DNA of 64,000 nt from assembly GCA_002421985.1 (NCBI GenBank), contig DISF01000043.1, positions 1 through 64,000 on the forward strand. The letters run 5' to 3'. The stretch's first letter is position 1. Each line of letters begins with the position of its first letter. Of this stretch, positions 47,519 to 56,009 are shown piece after piece. The notes under the pieces are model-generated. The model made no database searches and was not told the DNA's origin. It worked only from the letters and a program-made list of their open reading frames with translations. The translations under genes and the position numbers were made by a program. Origin of the DNA: Roseovarius sp. UBA6217. GTDB lineage: Bacteria > Pseudomonadota > Alphaproteobacteria > Rhodobacterales > Rhodobacteraceae.

Positions 47519-49021
47519 TCAACCCTGCCCCAAAACGGCGGCGATATAGGCGGCGGGCGCGTGCATCTGCGCCGCCGTCGCCTCAAGATAGCGCATCACC
47601 GGCCCGGCAAGAACCGCGAGCATCCCCACCCCGGCAAGCAGTGCGAAACACGCCACCAGCGGCAGCGCCGGTTGCGGCGCGGGGGAGGAGTCTGCCCCGT
47701 CAAGCTTCCAGAACACCACACTGCCCGCCTGCGCAAATCCCAGCACCGCCACCAGCGAGGTGGCCAGCACCGCGCCCCAGATGAGCCAGACATCCGCCAT
47801 CTCGCGCGTGGCGTCCAGCACCAGAAGCTTGCCGACAAAGCCCGAGAGCGGCGGCAGCCCGGCGGTGGCGATAGCCGCGCCGAACCACAGTGCCGCCAGC
47901 ATCCCGTGCTGTGCCATGCGCGGCCCCGGCACCAACGCGCCACCCAGCGCCCCGCGCCGCGCGCGCACCAGATCGACCACGAGGAACAGAAGTGCCCCTG
48001 CCAGGGTCGAGTGGATGGTGTAATAAAGCGCCGCCGCCGTGCTCTGCGGCGTGAACACCGCCACCGCGATCAGCAGCGTGCCCATCGAGCCGATGGCGGC
48101 AAAGGCCGCCAGCCGCCCAAGCCTCTTCGCGCCCAGAATGCCGATCATCCCCACCGCCAGCGTCGCGAGCGCGCCAAAAAGCAGCACTTCGTCGATCAGG
48201 TCGGCGGTGACATCCAGATCGGGGCCGAAAATCAGCGTGTAGAACCGCAAGATCGCATAGGCCCCGATCTTTGTCATGATGGCAAAGAGCGCTGCCACCG
48301 GTGCCGGGGCCTCGGCATAGGTGTTGGGCAGCCAGAAATGCAGCGGCAACAGCGCCGCCTTGACCGCAAAGACCAGAAACAAAAGCATCGCGCCCACCCG
48401 CAGAAGCGCGCTGTCCTCCACCGGTATCTCGGCGGCGCGCACCGCCAGATCGGCCATGTTGAGCGTGCCCGTCACCGCATAGATGGTGCCCAGCGCGAAC
48501 AGGAACAGGGTCGAACCAAGCAGGTTGTAGATGACATATTGCACCCCCGCCTTGAGCCTGCGCGCGCCCCCCGCATGGATCATCAGCCCGTAAGAGGCGA
48601 TGAGCAGAACCTCGAAGAACACAAAGAGGTTGAACGCGTCGCCGGTGAGGAACGCGCCGCAGATTCCCATGAGCTGAAACTGCCACAGCGCGTGGAAATT
48701 GCGCCCCCGCTGATCCCAGCCGGTGCCGATTGCGTAAAGCAGCACCACGAGCGCCAGCACCGCCGTGAGCAGCACCATCAGCGCCGACAGCCGGTCGAGC
48801 ACCAGCACGATCCCGAAAGGTGCGGGCCAGTTGCCCAGCTCATAGACGGTGATGCCGCCGCCCGCCGCCTCGGCCAGCAGTCCCAGCGCCACCGCCACAA
48901 GCGCCACGCAGCCCGCCACCGAGAACACCCGCTGCAACGCCGCGTGATAGCGCATCGCAAGGGTCATGATCGCCGCCAGCACTGCGGGCAGCACAACCGG
49001 CACGATGATCCAGTGGCTCAT
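47519..49021 (-). CDS. mnhD: Mrp Na+/H+ antiporter subunit D
   Basis: 500-aa proton-pumping subunit homologous to the NuoN/NuoL antiporter-like chains, about 14 membrane helices. The membrane-buried Glu of MrpD is in the YELGNWPAPFGIVLVLDRLSALMV region, and the Lys pair in KAALLPLHFWLPNTYAEAPAPVAALFAIMTKIGAYAILRF. It overlaps mrpC by ATGA. Confidence 0.94.
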   Translation of the reverse strand: MSHWIIVPVVLPAVLAAIMTLAMRYHAALQRVFSVAGCVALVAVALGLLAEAAGGGITVYELGNWPAPFGIVLVLDRLSALMVLLTAVLALVVLLYAIGTGWDQRGRNFHALWQFQLMGICGAFLTGDAFNLFVFFEVLLIASYGLMIHAGGARRLKAGVQYVIYNLLGSTLFLFALGTIYAVTGTLNMADLAVRAAEIPVEDSALLRVGAMLLFLVFAVKAALLPLHFWLPNTYAEAPAPVAALFAIMTKIGAYAILRFYTLIFGPDLDVTADLIDEVLLFGALATLAVGMIGILGAKRLGRLAAFAAIGSMGTLLIAVAVFTPQSTAAALYYTIHSTLAGALLFLVVDLVRARRGALGGALVPGPRMAQHGMLAALWFGAAIATAGLPPLSGFVGKLLVLDATREMADVWLIWGAVLATSLVAVLGFAQAGSVVFWKLDGADSSPAPQPALPLVACFALLAGVGMLAVLAGPVMRYLEATAAQMHAPAAYIAAVLGQG

Positions 49022-49368
49022 GCCCCGCCCTCCGCGCCGCTATCATCGGGCGGCAGGCACACATCATCGTCGCCCGCCGACAGATACGCCCCGAGCGCCA
49101 GCATCACCGCCACCGCCGTCATCCCGAAGGAGATCACGATCGCAGTCAGCACCAGCGCCTGCGGCAGCGGATCGGTATAGCTCTCGACCCCCTTTCTCAG
49201 GATCGGCGGCATGTCCACCGCCAGCCGCCCGGTGATGAACAGAAAGAGGTTGACCGCATAGGTCAGCAGCGACAGACCGACGATCACCGGGAATGTCCTG
49301 AGCCGCAGCACGAGGTAAATCCCCGCAGCCGTCAGCAGGCCGATGGCCGATGCCATGAGCGCTTCCAT
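49018..49368 (-). CDS. mnhC: Mrp Na+/H+ antiporter subunit C
   Basis: 116-aa NuoK-like three-span subunit. MASAIGLLTAAGIYLVLRLRTFPVIVGLSLLTYAVNLFLF and DPLPQALVLTAIVISFGMTAVAVML are MrpC landmarks. The start at 49368 begins one base after the mrpA stop; 16 upstream codons in the open frame lie inside mrpA. The C-terminal tail is acidic. Confidence 0.93.
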   Translation of the reverse strand: MEALMASAIGLLTAAGIYLVLRLRTFPVIVGLSLLTYAVNLFLFITGRLAVDMPPILRKGVESYTDPLPQALVLTAIVISFGMTAVAVMLALGAYLSAGDDDVCLPPDDSGAEGGA

Positions 49369-49369
49369 G

Positions 49370-52249
49370 TCAGACCCCTCCCCCGGCTTGATCGTTCTCG
49401 CGCGCCGGGTCCACATCCATCGGGTGGATGTTGACCGTCCCGCCCGCGCGCCGCGCCATGCTCGACAGGCTTTGCAGCGCGAGCATGACCGCGCCCACCA
49501 CCGTCAGGAACACGCCGATATCAAAGGCGATGGCCGTGGCCCACTCGAATTCCTCGATCGGCGGAAAATGCAGATAGCCGTAATCCGAGGTCAGGAACGG
49601 CCGCCCCGCCAGCCATGCCCCGCCCCCCGTCACCGCCGCGATCAGCACGCCAAGCCCGATGGTGGCGTGATAGGTCACCCGTTGGCGCGCCTCCGCCCAG
49701 GCATAGCCCGAGGCCATGTATTGCATCACAAAGGCGATGGCCACGATCAGCCCGGCGATGAACCCGCCCCCCGGCTCGTTATGGCCGCGCAAGAAGATAT
49801 AGGCCCCCACCATCAGCGCAATGGGCATCATCACGCGGGTGGCCACCACCATCATGAGCGGGTGACGGTCGCCCGCCTGCCCCTCGGGGTTGGTATCCGG
49901 GTCCAGCCGCGAGAGCCTGCGCCCCCCCTCGCCGCGCAGCACCGTATCGGTCAGGGCGAATATCACCAGCGCCGCGATCCCCAGCACGATGATTTCGCCG
50001 AACGTGTCAAAGCCCCGGAAATCCACCAGGATCACGTTGACCACATTGGTGCCGCCGCCGCCCTTGTAGGCATTGGCGAGGTGAAAGGCCGAGATGCTGT
50101 CAAAGGCGAAATCGCGCACCATGATGGCATAGCTCAGCCCAGCCACCGCCGCACCACCGCCAAGCGCGATCACCCCATCGCGCAGCCGCCTGCCCGCGCT
50201 GCTTTCGGCGGGCGTCTCGCGCGGCAGGAAATTGAGCGCGAGCAACAGCAGGATGATCGTCACCACCTCCACCGATATCTGCGTCAGCGCCAGATCGGGG
50301 GCCGAGAAATAGACGAATGCCAGCGACACCATCAATCCCGCGATCCCCAGCAGCACCAGCGCCGTGAACCGCGCCCGGTGATAGACCACCAGAAGCACCG
50401 TGGCCACCGCCAGCAGCACCCAGCCCACCGCCGGGATCAGCGCCACCGGCAGCGGCGCGCGCGAGGGCGGTGCCATCCCGCCCGCGCTCCACGCCATCCA
50501 GCCCAGCACCGGCACCACCACCGCAAAGACGGCGGCGTTGCGCATCAGGCTGCCATCATGCACCCCGTCGGTGAGCATTGTCGCCCACCGCGTCGCCGCC
50601 CGCGTCACCGCGTCGAACATGCGCTTTGCCTCGGGGCGCGGCGTGGCGTTCCACATGCCCGTCAGGGGCGCGTGCCCCGCCAGCAGCAGCGCGCCGCCCG
50701 CCACCGCGATCACCGACATCCAGAAGGCGGGCACCAGCCCGTGCCAGTGATAGATCTTCACATATGGCTCTGCCCCCGTCACCGCCTGCGCCGCCACCCG
50801 CACCAGATCGCCGGCAAAGGTCATCGGCATCACCCCGATCAACACTACCAGCACGGTCAGAAACGCAGGGGCCGCCCACATGCCGAAACCGGGATCATGC
50901 GGCTCGGCCGGGTAGTCGCTGCGCTTGGGGCCAAGGAACACATGCGCGATATAGCGAAACGAATAGGCGACCGAGAAAAGCGCGCCCAGCGTCGCCACCG
51001 CCCCCATCAGCCAGGCGGGCCCGAACCACTGTGTATGCGCCACCTCCTCCAGCATCATTTCCTTGGACAGGAACCCGTTCAGTGGCGGAATGCCCGCCAT
51101 CGACAGCGCCGCAATCGTGGCAATGGTGAAGGTGATCGGCATCAGATGCCGCAAGCCCCCCAACCGCTTGATATCACGGGTATGCGCCTCGTGATCTACA
51201 ATACCGGCGGTCATGAAGAGTGCGGCCTTGAAGGTCGCGTGATTGATGATGTGGAACACCGCCACCACTGCCGCCGCCTTGGTGCCAAGCCCCAGAAGCA
51301 TGGTGATGAGGCCCAGATGCGAGACCGTCGAGAAGGCCAGCAGCGCCTTGAGATCATCCTTGAACAGCGCGATCTTGGCCGCCATCACCATGGTGATCAG
51401 GCCCGTCGTCGCCACGATCCAGAACCATTCGGGCGTGCCCGCCAGCACCGGCCACATCCGCGCCATGAGAAACAGCCCCGCCTTCACCATCGTGGCCGAA
51501 TGCAGATAGGCCGAGACGGGCGTGGGCGCGGCCATCGCGTGCGGCAGCCAGAAGTGGAACGGGAACTGCGCCGATTTGGTGAAACAGCCCAAAAGAATCA
51601 GAATCAGGGCGGGCAGATAGAGCGGGCTTGCCTGAATCGCGTCCTTCTGTGTCAGGATCACGCTCAGGTCATAGCTTCCGGCGATGTTGCCCAGGATGAG
51701 CATCCCCGCGATCATCGCAAGCCCGCCCATGCCCGTCACCGTCAGGGCCATCCGCGCGCCCTGACGGCCCTCGGGAAGGTGCTTCCAATAGCCGATGAGC
51801 AGGAAGGACGAGAGCGATGTCAGCTCCCAGAACACCAGCAAAAGCAGGATGTTGTCCGACAGGACAATCCCCACCATCGCGCCCTGGAACAAGAGCAGAT
51901 AGGTGTAGAACTGCCCCATCGGATCCTCTCGCGACAGATAAAACCGCGCGTAGAGGATAATCAGAAGGCCAATGCCAAGAATCATCCCGGCAAACAGCAG
52001 CCCCAGCCCGTCGAGCATGAAATTGACGTTGAGGCCCAGCGATGGCAGCCATTCGATGTGATAGGTCAGCACCTCGCCGCGCATCACGGACGGCACGCAT
52101 AGCAGCAAGAGTGTCAGCGCAAGGATCGTGGCCGAGGCGGTAAAGGCGGCGCAGGTATTGCGCCCGGCCTGAATCATAAGCCCCGGCAGCAGCGCGCCCA
52201 GAAACGGCAGCGCCGCGATGATCGGCAAGAACACTGCGGCGGTTTGCAT
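49370..52249 (-). CDS. mnhA: Mrp Na+/H+ antiporter fused subunits A and B (PhaAB)
   Basis: 959-aa polytopic protein, about 20 or more helices, forming the main proton channel of the antiporter. The N-terminal ~500 residues are NuoL-like (MGQFYTYLLLFQGAMVGIVLSDNILLLLVFWELTSLSSFLLIGYW, FPFHFWLPHAMAAPTPVSAYLHSATMVKAG). The C-terminal ~130 residues are a full MrpB domain (VMMPIALMVGAYIFLRGHNEPGGGFIAGL, then FEWATAIAFDIGVFLTVVGA), so MrpA and MrpB are fused as in rhizobial Pha systems. The operon order A(B)-C-D-E-F-G is complete. Supports Na+ and alkaline-pH tolerance, fitting a marine or saline lifestyle. Confidence 0.95.
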   Translation of the reverse strand: MQTAAVFLPIIAALPFLGALLPGLMIQAGRNTCAAFTASATILALTLLLLCVPSVMRGEVLTYHIEWLPSLGLNVNFMLDGLGLLFAGMILGIGLLIILYARFYLSREDPMGQFYTYLLLFQGAMVGIVLSDNILLLLVFWELTSLSSFLLIGYWKHLPEGRQGARMALTVTGMGGLAMIAGMLILGNIAGSYDLSVILTQKDAIQASPLYLPALILILLGCFTKSAQFPFHFWLPHAMAAPTPVSAYLHSATMVKAGLFLMARMWPVLAGTPEWFWIVATTGLITMVMAAKIALFKDDLKALLAFSTVSHLGLITMLLGLGTKAAAVVAVFHIINHATFKAALFMTAGIVDHEAHTRDIKRLGGLRHLMPITFTIATIAALSMAGIPPLNGFLSKEMMLEEVAHTQWFGPAWLMGAVATLGALFSVAYSFRYIAHVFLGPKRSDYPAEPHDPGFGMWAAPAFLTVLVVLIGVMPMTFAGDLVRVAAQAVTGAEPYVKIYHWHGLVPAFWMSVIAVAGGALLLAGHAPLTGMWNATPRPEAKRMFDAVTRAATRWATMLTDGVHDGSLMRNAAVFAVVVPVLGWMAWSAGGMAPPSRAPLPVALIPAVGWVLLAVATVLLVVYHRARFTALVLLGIAGLMVSLAFVYFSAPDLALTQISVEVVTIILLLLALNFLPRETPAESSAGRRLRDGVIALGGGAAVAGLSYAIMVRDFAFDSISAFHLANAYKGGGGTNVVNVILVDFRGFDTFGEIIVLGIAALVIFALTDTVLRGEGGRRLSRLDPDTNPEGQAGDRHPLMMVVATRVMMPIALMVGAYIFLRGHNEPGGGFIAGLIVAIAFVMQYMASGYAWAEARQRVTYHATIGLGVLIAAVTGGGAWLAGRPFLTSDYGYLHFPPIEEFEWATAIAFDIGVFLTVVGAVMLALQSLSSMARRAGGTVNIHPMDVDPARENDQAGGGV

Positions 52250-52424
52250 CCCGGCCTGCCCCCCTGTCCCGGTCCCGTGGTCCGCTCCTCATGCCGCGAC
52301 CGGATAACCGGCGCGGGTCGGACCCTCTTGTGTTGTCACGGCAATATAGGGATGCCCCCGCCCGCAACAAGTCGATTCCGACATCGCATCAGGCAGAAAC
52401 GATGCGAGCGCCGGGGCCGCACGC

Positions 52425-52907
52425 TCAGATCCGGCCGTCGAACGCGTCGAGCACGGCGCGATAGACCGCACGCTTGAACGGCACGATATGCGCCAGCAAC
52501 TGCTCCGGCGGCAGCCAGCGCCATTCGGAAAATTCAGGATGCTCGGTGGCGATGTTCACATCCCCGTCCTGCCCGAGAAACCGCATCAGCACCCATTTCT
52601 GCTCTTGCCCGCGATAGCGCCCCTTCCAGATGCGCGGCACAAGATCAACGGGCAAGTCATAGGTCAGCCAGTCCGGCGTTTCCGCCTCTATGCGCACCTT
52701 GTCAGAGGTCACGCCGGTCTCTTCCCACAATTCGCGCAGCGCCGCCTCGGTCACACTCTCGCCCTTGTCGATGCCCCCCTGCGGCATCTGCCAGGCGGGC
52801 GCGTCAGTGTCGATGCGCTGCCCGACGAACACATCGCCCGCCGGATTGGCAAGCATCACACCGACGCAGCGGCGATAGGGCAGGCGGGCGATCTCTTCGG
52901 GGGTCAT
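52425..52907 (-). CDS. rppH: RNA pyrophosphohydrolase (Nudix)
   Basis: Removes pyrophosphate from 5'-triphosphate mRNA ends, starting 5'-end-dependent decay by RNase E. 160 aa, with Nudix box [23 protein letters not shown] and RppH-specific surroundings: [72 protein letters not shown]. Single gene, minus strand, 175 bp downstream of the mrpA start. Confidence 0.95.
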   Translation of the reverse strand: MTPEEIARLPYRRCVGVMLANPAGDVFVGQRIDTDAPAWQMPQGGIDKGESVTEAALRELWEETGVTSDKVRIEAETPDWLTYDLPVDLVPRIWKGRYRGQEQKWVLMRFLGQDGDVNIATEHPEFSEWRWLPPEQLLAHIVPFKRAVYRAVLDAFDGRI

Positions 52908-53052
52908 GGCGGTCCTTTCTCCTGACGGCTGAACGCAAACTGCGGCGCGTCCCGGCAGAGGTCAAGGCGCGGGAGACGCCTCGACGCGGCGAGCCTTGTC
53001 TTCCCCCGGCTGATCGCGGGGGCCGACGGCGTGGCGGTCTCGGTGCTGCGGC

Positions 53053-53499
53053 TCAGGGGCTGACGAGCCGCTCCAGCGGATCGTAGCCCATGCCCCGCGC
53101 AAAAAAGGCCACGTCGCGCAGGCTGTCGGGCTTGACGCGCAGCGCCGCCATCTCGGCTTGCGTCACCCAGCGGCGGCGGCTCACCACGCCCTCGGGGTCG
53201 CGCCAGTCGCCGCACAGCGCGCCGCTGACGACGCGGGCGCGAAAGAACACCTCCACCTGGTGAAATCCCGCCTCGGGCGCGTGGAACTCGTTGACAAGGC
53301 AGGGCGCGCCCACCGCGATCACCAGCCCGGTTTCCTCATAGACCTCGCGCATCAGGTTTTCGGGCAGCGAGGCATGGGCCTCGACCCCGCCACCGGGCGC
53401 GCACCACAGCGTGCTGTCGGCTCTGGCAAAGGCATTGACCAGGAGCAGCCGCGCGTCCTCGACGATCACGGCGCGCACGGCAAGGCGGGGGGCGGGCAT
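53053..53499 (-). CDS. Nudix hydrolase of unknown substrate
   Basis: 148 aa with the Nudix box APGGGVEAHASLPENLMREVYEETGL (G, E, REVYEE positions kept). It begins MPAPRLAVRAVIVEDARLLLVN, and FHQVEVFFRARVV follows the box. The ending RGMGYDPLERLVSP is unlike RppH. The start at 53499 fits the family; the longer open frame runs through repeat copy B and is rejected. Substrate cannot be told from sequence. Confidence 0.88.
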   Translation of the reverse strand: MPAPRLAVRAVIVEDARLLLVNAFARADSTLWCAPGGGVEAHASLPENLMREVYEETGLVIAVGAPCLVNEFHAPEAGFHQVEVFFRARVVSGALCGDWRDPEGVVSRRRWVTQAEMAALRVKPDSLRDVAFFARGMGYDPLERLVSP

Positions 53500-53579
53500 G
53501 GGGCGGCTCCGGGCTGCATGGGGGCGCAATCGCGCTTGGCCTACCTTCCACGCGGCTGCGAGCGGTGCAAGCCCCCTGA

Positions 53580-53595
53580 CCAACCAGCCCGACCC
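53580..53595. repeat. 16-bp direct repeat, left flank of element copy B
   Basis: CCAACCAGCCCGACCC, repeated exactly at 53821-53836. The pair brackets dispersed element copy B (53613-53785), spaced 241 bp start to start. Confidence 0.75.
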
Positions 53596-53612
53596 GTCGC
53601 CGATGACGTGCA

Positions 53613-53785
53613 GAGCCGCGCGAGTGCCCGACCGCGGGTGGGCGCGGCATCGGTTGTGGGCTGGCGTTTTATGGTGCCAAATACTTTGACGATTGTGCGG
53701 ATTGCACCGTTGCAAAAGCGCCCGCCCGTCCGGGCGGTCGGGCGCTCGCGCGGCGGCGCGCAAGCGCGCCTTGTTCCGCGCGGGG
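53613..53785. repeat. Dispersed structured element, copy B
   Basis: 173-bp copy of the element at 46141-46311, here between the 5' ends of the Nudix gene and the divergent nitroreductase. It shares the AGCGCCCG...CGGGCGCT hairpin. The right-end outer stem is CGCGCGG (53747-53753) with CCGCGCG (53776-53782). The inner hairpin is GGCGCGC (53755-53761) with GCGCGCC (53764-53770), different in sequence from copy A but still perfectly paired. It fills most of the 426-bp gap 53500-53925; no gene is seen there. Confidence 0.85.
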
Positions 53786-53820
53786 GACAGGAAGGCGACG
53801 GTCCGCTTCGGGCTGCACTG

Positions 53821-53836
53821 CCAACCAGCCCGACCC
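53821..53836. repeat. 16-bp direct repeat, right flank of element copy B
   Basis: Exact second copy of CCAACCAGCCCGACCC (first at 53580-53595), 35 bp beyond the end of element copy B. Confidence 0.75.
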
Positions 53837-53925
53837 ACTGCCCCCCCAAGCGAGGGGTTGACCCCGCGCGCCGGGTTGCCGACATGATGCCCGCAAACGC
53901 CGCGCCATAATCAAGGAGAGGCTTG

Positions 53926-54504
53926 ATGCCCGATCCCGCCCCCGCCGCTCTGGCCTTTCTGCAAACCCGCCGGTCGCGCCCGGCCAAGACCCTTGGCCTG
54001 CCGGTGCCCGACCGCGCCGCGCTGCGCCCGCTGCTCGAGATCGCCCTGCGCTGTCCCGATCACGGCAAGCTCGAGCCGTGGCGCCTCGTGGTGCTGGAAC
54101 GCGCCGCGCTGCTGCGCCTTGCCGGGCTGGTCGAGGGCTGTGGCGCGCGGCTCGGCAAGACCGGGGCCGAGATCGACAAGCAGCGCGCGCAATTCGCCGA
54201 GGCGCATCTCGCCGTGGCGGTGATCGCCTCGCCCCGGCCCTCCGACAAGGTGCCCGCGATAGAGCAGGCCGATTCCGCCGCCTGCGTGGCCTACGGGCTG
54301 CTGATGGCGGCGCTGGCGGCGGGTTGGGGGGCCAACTGGCTCACCGGCTGGGCGGCCCATGATGCGGGCTTTGCGCAAGAGGCGCTTGGCCTCGCGGGCC
54401 ACGAGCGGATCGTGGGCTTTGTCCATATCGGCGAGGAAACCGCCACGCCGCCCGAACGCCCGCGCCCCGACACCGACGCGCGCACCACATGGATGGACGC
54501 ATGA
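53926..54504 (+). CDS. Nitroreductase family flavoprotein
   Basis: 192-aa NAD(P)H-dependent FMN oxidoreductase of the YdjA-like group. LQTRRSRPAKTLGLPVPDRAALRPLLEIALRCPDHGKLEPWRLVVL has the RRS FMN-phosphate site and the P-x-H-x-x-x-x-PW block; AGWGANWLTGWAAHDAGFAQEALGL and ERIVGFVHIG close the fold. ATG at 53926, directly after an in-frame TTG. The stop overlaps the EI24 gene by ATGA. Physiological substrate unknown. Confidence 0.88.
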   Translation: MPDPAPAALAFLQTRRSRPAKTLGLPVPDRAALRPLLEIALRCPDHGKLEPWRLVVLERAALLRLAGLVEGCGARLGKTGAEIDKQRAQFAEAHLAVAVIASPRPSDKVPAIEQADSAACVAYGLLMAALAAGWGANWLTGWAAHDAGFAQEALGLAGHERIVGFVHIGEETATPPERPRPDTDARTTWMDA

Positions 54505-55205
54505 TTTTCGCGGCCTTTCTCAAGACCCTCGGCCAATTGGGCGACCCGCGCTTTCGCCGGGTGCTGCTGCTTGGTATCGGGCTGACGCTGGCGCTTCTGG
54601 TGGTGGCCTATGGTGCCGTTATGTGGCTTGTGCAGGCGACGGTGGGCGATACCACCGTTCTGCCGCTCATCGGCGAGGTGACATGGCTGGGCGACCTGCT
54701 GAGCGGGGCCTCGCTTTTCCTGATGGTGGTGCTGTCGGTGTTCCTGATGGTGCCGGTGGCCTCGGCGATCACGTCGCTGTTTCTCGACGATGTGGCGCAG
54801 GCGGTCGAGGATCGCCACTACCCCGGCTTGGCCCCGGTGGCGGGCACGGGCTTTGGCGAGGCGCTCAAGGACACGGTGAATTTCCTCGGAGTCATCGTGG
54901 TGGCCAACATGCTGGCGCTCATCCTCTACGCGATCTTCACGCCATTCGCGCTTTTCATCTTCTGGGGGTTGAACGGTTATTTGCTGGGGATGGAATATTT
55001 CACCCTCGCCGCGATGCGCCGCGAGGGGCGCGCCGCCGCGCATCGGCTGCGCAAGAAGAACCGCCTTACGATCTGGGCCGCCGGGGTGCTGATGGCGATG
55101 CCGCTTTCGGTGCCGCTGCTGAACCTGCTCATTCCGATCCTTGGCGCGGCCACCTTCACCCATATCTACCATACTATCCGGCGGAGGGCGGGCCCATCCG
55201 GTTGA
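54501..55205 (+). CDS. EI24 domain membrane protein (CysZ-like)
   Basis: 234 aa with about six hydrophobic segments; VASAITSLFLDDVAQAVEDRHYPG and FWGLNGYLLGMEYFTLAAMRR are the EI24/CysZ landmarks. CysZ is a sulfate channel in enteric bacteria, but many EI24 proteins in alphaproteobacteria are uncharacterised, so sulfate transport is not claimed. It overlaps the nitroreductase gene by 4 bp, and its last 32 bp overlap the 3' end of the convergent DUF1467 gene. Confidence 0.85.
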   Translation: MIFAAFLKTLGQLGDPRFRRVLLLGIGLTLALLVVAYGAVMWLVQATVGDTTVLPLIGEVTWLGDLLSGASLFLMVVLSVFLMVPVASAITSLFLDDVAQAVEDRHYPGLAPVAGTGFGEALKDTVNFLGVIVVANMLALILYAIFTPFALFIFWGLNGYLLGMEYFTLAAMRREGRAAAHRLRKKNRLTIWAAGVLMAMPLSVPLLNLLIPILGAATFTHIYHTIRRRAGPSG

Positions 55206-55455
55206 ACATGTCGATATCGCGCACTGAGATCATCCCCGACACGATCACATAGGCGCACACCGCCCATATGACGAAGGCGATGCCGGTGGTGATCCACGCC
55301 TTTGTCTTCAGGTGATGATGCGCGGGCGATCCCGCATGGGTGCCGGGCACGATGTGGCCCAGATCGCCCTGTGTCTGGATTCGCACGGGTAGCACCACGA
55401 AAAAGGTCAGGAACCAGATCACCACATAGAGCACGATGGCCGAGGTGATCCCCAT
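55174..55455 (-). CDS. DUF1467 family small membrane protein
   Basis: 93 aa with two membrane segments (MGITSAIVLYVVIWFLTFFVVLPVRIQTQGD, and ITTGIAFVIWAVCAYVIVSG) and a His-rich loop between them. DUF1467 is an alphaproteobacterial family of unknown function, usually found next to methylmalonyl-CoA epimerase as here. It starts inside the mce stop codon (TGATG), so translation is coupled. Confidence 0.9.
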   Translation of the reverse strand: MGITSAIVLYVVIWFLTFFVVLPVRIQTQGDLGHIVPGTHAGSPAHHHLKTKAWITTGIAFVIWAVCAYVIVSGMISVRDIDMFNRMGPPSAG

Positions 55456-55859
55456 CAGACCTGCTCCAGCTCGGTCAGGGTGCCGTTCATGTCTTTGGGA
55501 TGCAAAAACAGGACCGGCTTGCCATGCGCGCCGATCTTTGGCTCGCCATTCCCCAGCACGCGCAGACCGCTTGCCTTCAGCTTGTCGCGCGCGGCAAGGA
55601 TATCCTCGACCTCGTAGCAGACATGGTGAATCCCGCCCGAGGGGTTCTTTTCCAGAAAGCCCTTGATCGGGCTGTCCTCGCCCAAGGGGTAAAGCAGTTC
55701 GATCTTGGTGTTGGGCAACTCGATGAACACGACCGTGACGCCGTGATCTGGCTCATCCTGCGGCGCGCCGACCCTGGCCCCCAGCGCATCGCGATATTGC
55801 GCGGCGGCGGCCTCGAGATCGGGCACGGCGATGGCGACATGGTTGAGACGTCCGATCAT
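55455..55859 (-). CDS. mce: Methylmalonyl-CoA epimerase
   Basis: Vicinal-oxygen-chelate enzyme that interconverts the R and S forms of methylmalonyl-CoA in the propionyl-CoA and ethylmalonyl-CoA pathways. 134 aa: MIGRLNHVAIAVPDLEAA, IELPNTKIELLYPLGEDSPI, FLEKNPSGGIHHVCYEVEDI and VLFLHPKDMNGTLTELEQ give the metal ligands (His7, a mid His and late Glu). The start at 55859 has the GGAGAAC ribosome site; seven upstream codons are rejected. Pairs with DUF1467. Confidence 0.95.
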   Translation of the reverse strand: MIGRLNHVAIAVPDLEAAAAQYRDALGARVGAPQDEPDHGVTVVFIELPNTKIELLYPLGEDSPIKGFLEKNPSGGIHHVCYEVEDILAARDKLKASGLRVLGNGEPKIGAHGKPVLFLHPKDMNGTLTELEQV

Positions 55860-56009
55860 GGGGTTCTCCTTTTCTGGCATGGTGGCGGTGTTATGGCGGC
55901 GACAGGCGCGCGAGGCAAGCGGCTGCGCCGCCGCAGCCGCCCGTTAACCGCGCATTCATCAATGACGGGCCATGCTTTGGGCCTGAGCAAGCCAGAAGGG
56001 ATCACCGTC

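Noticed and set aside
49343..52102. 919-codon plus-strand open frame
   Set aside because: Antisense to the fused MrpAB gene; His/Arg/Gln-rich composition typical of a shadow frame in GC-rich DNA. The same holds for 1606-3702, 6722-9121 and 20742-22880.
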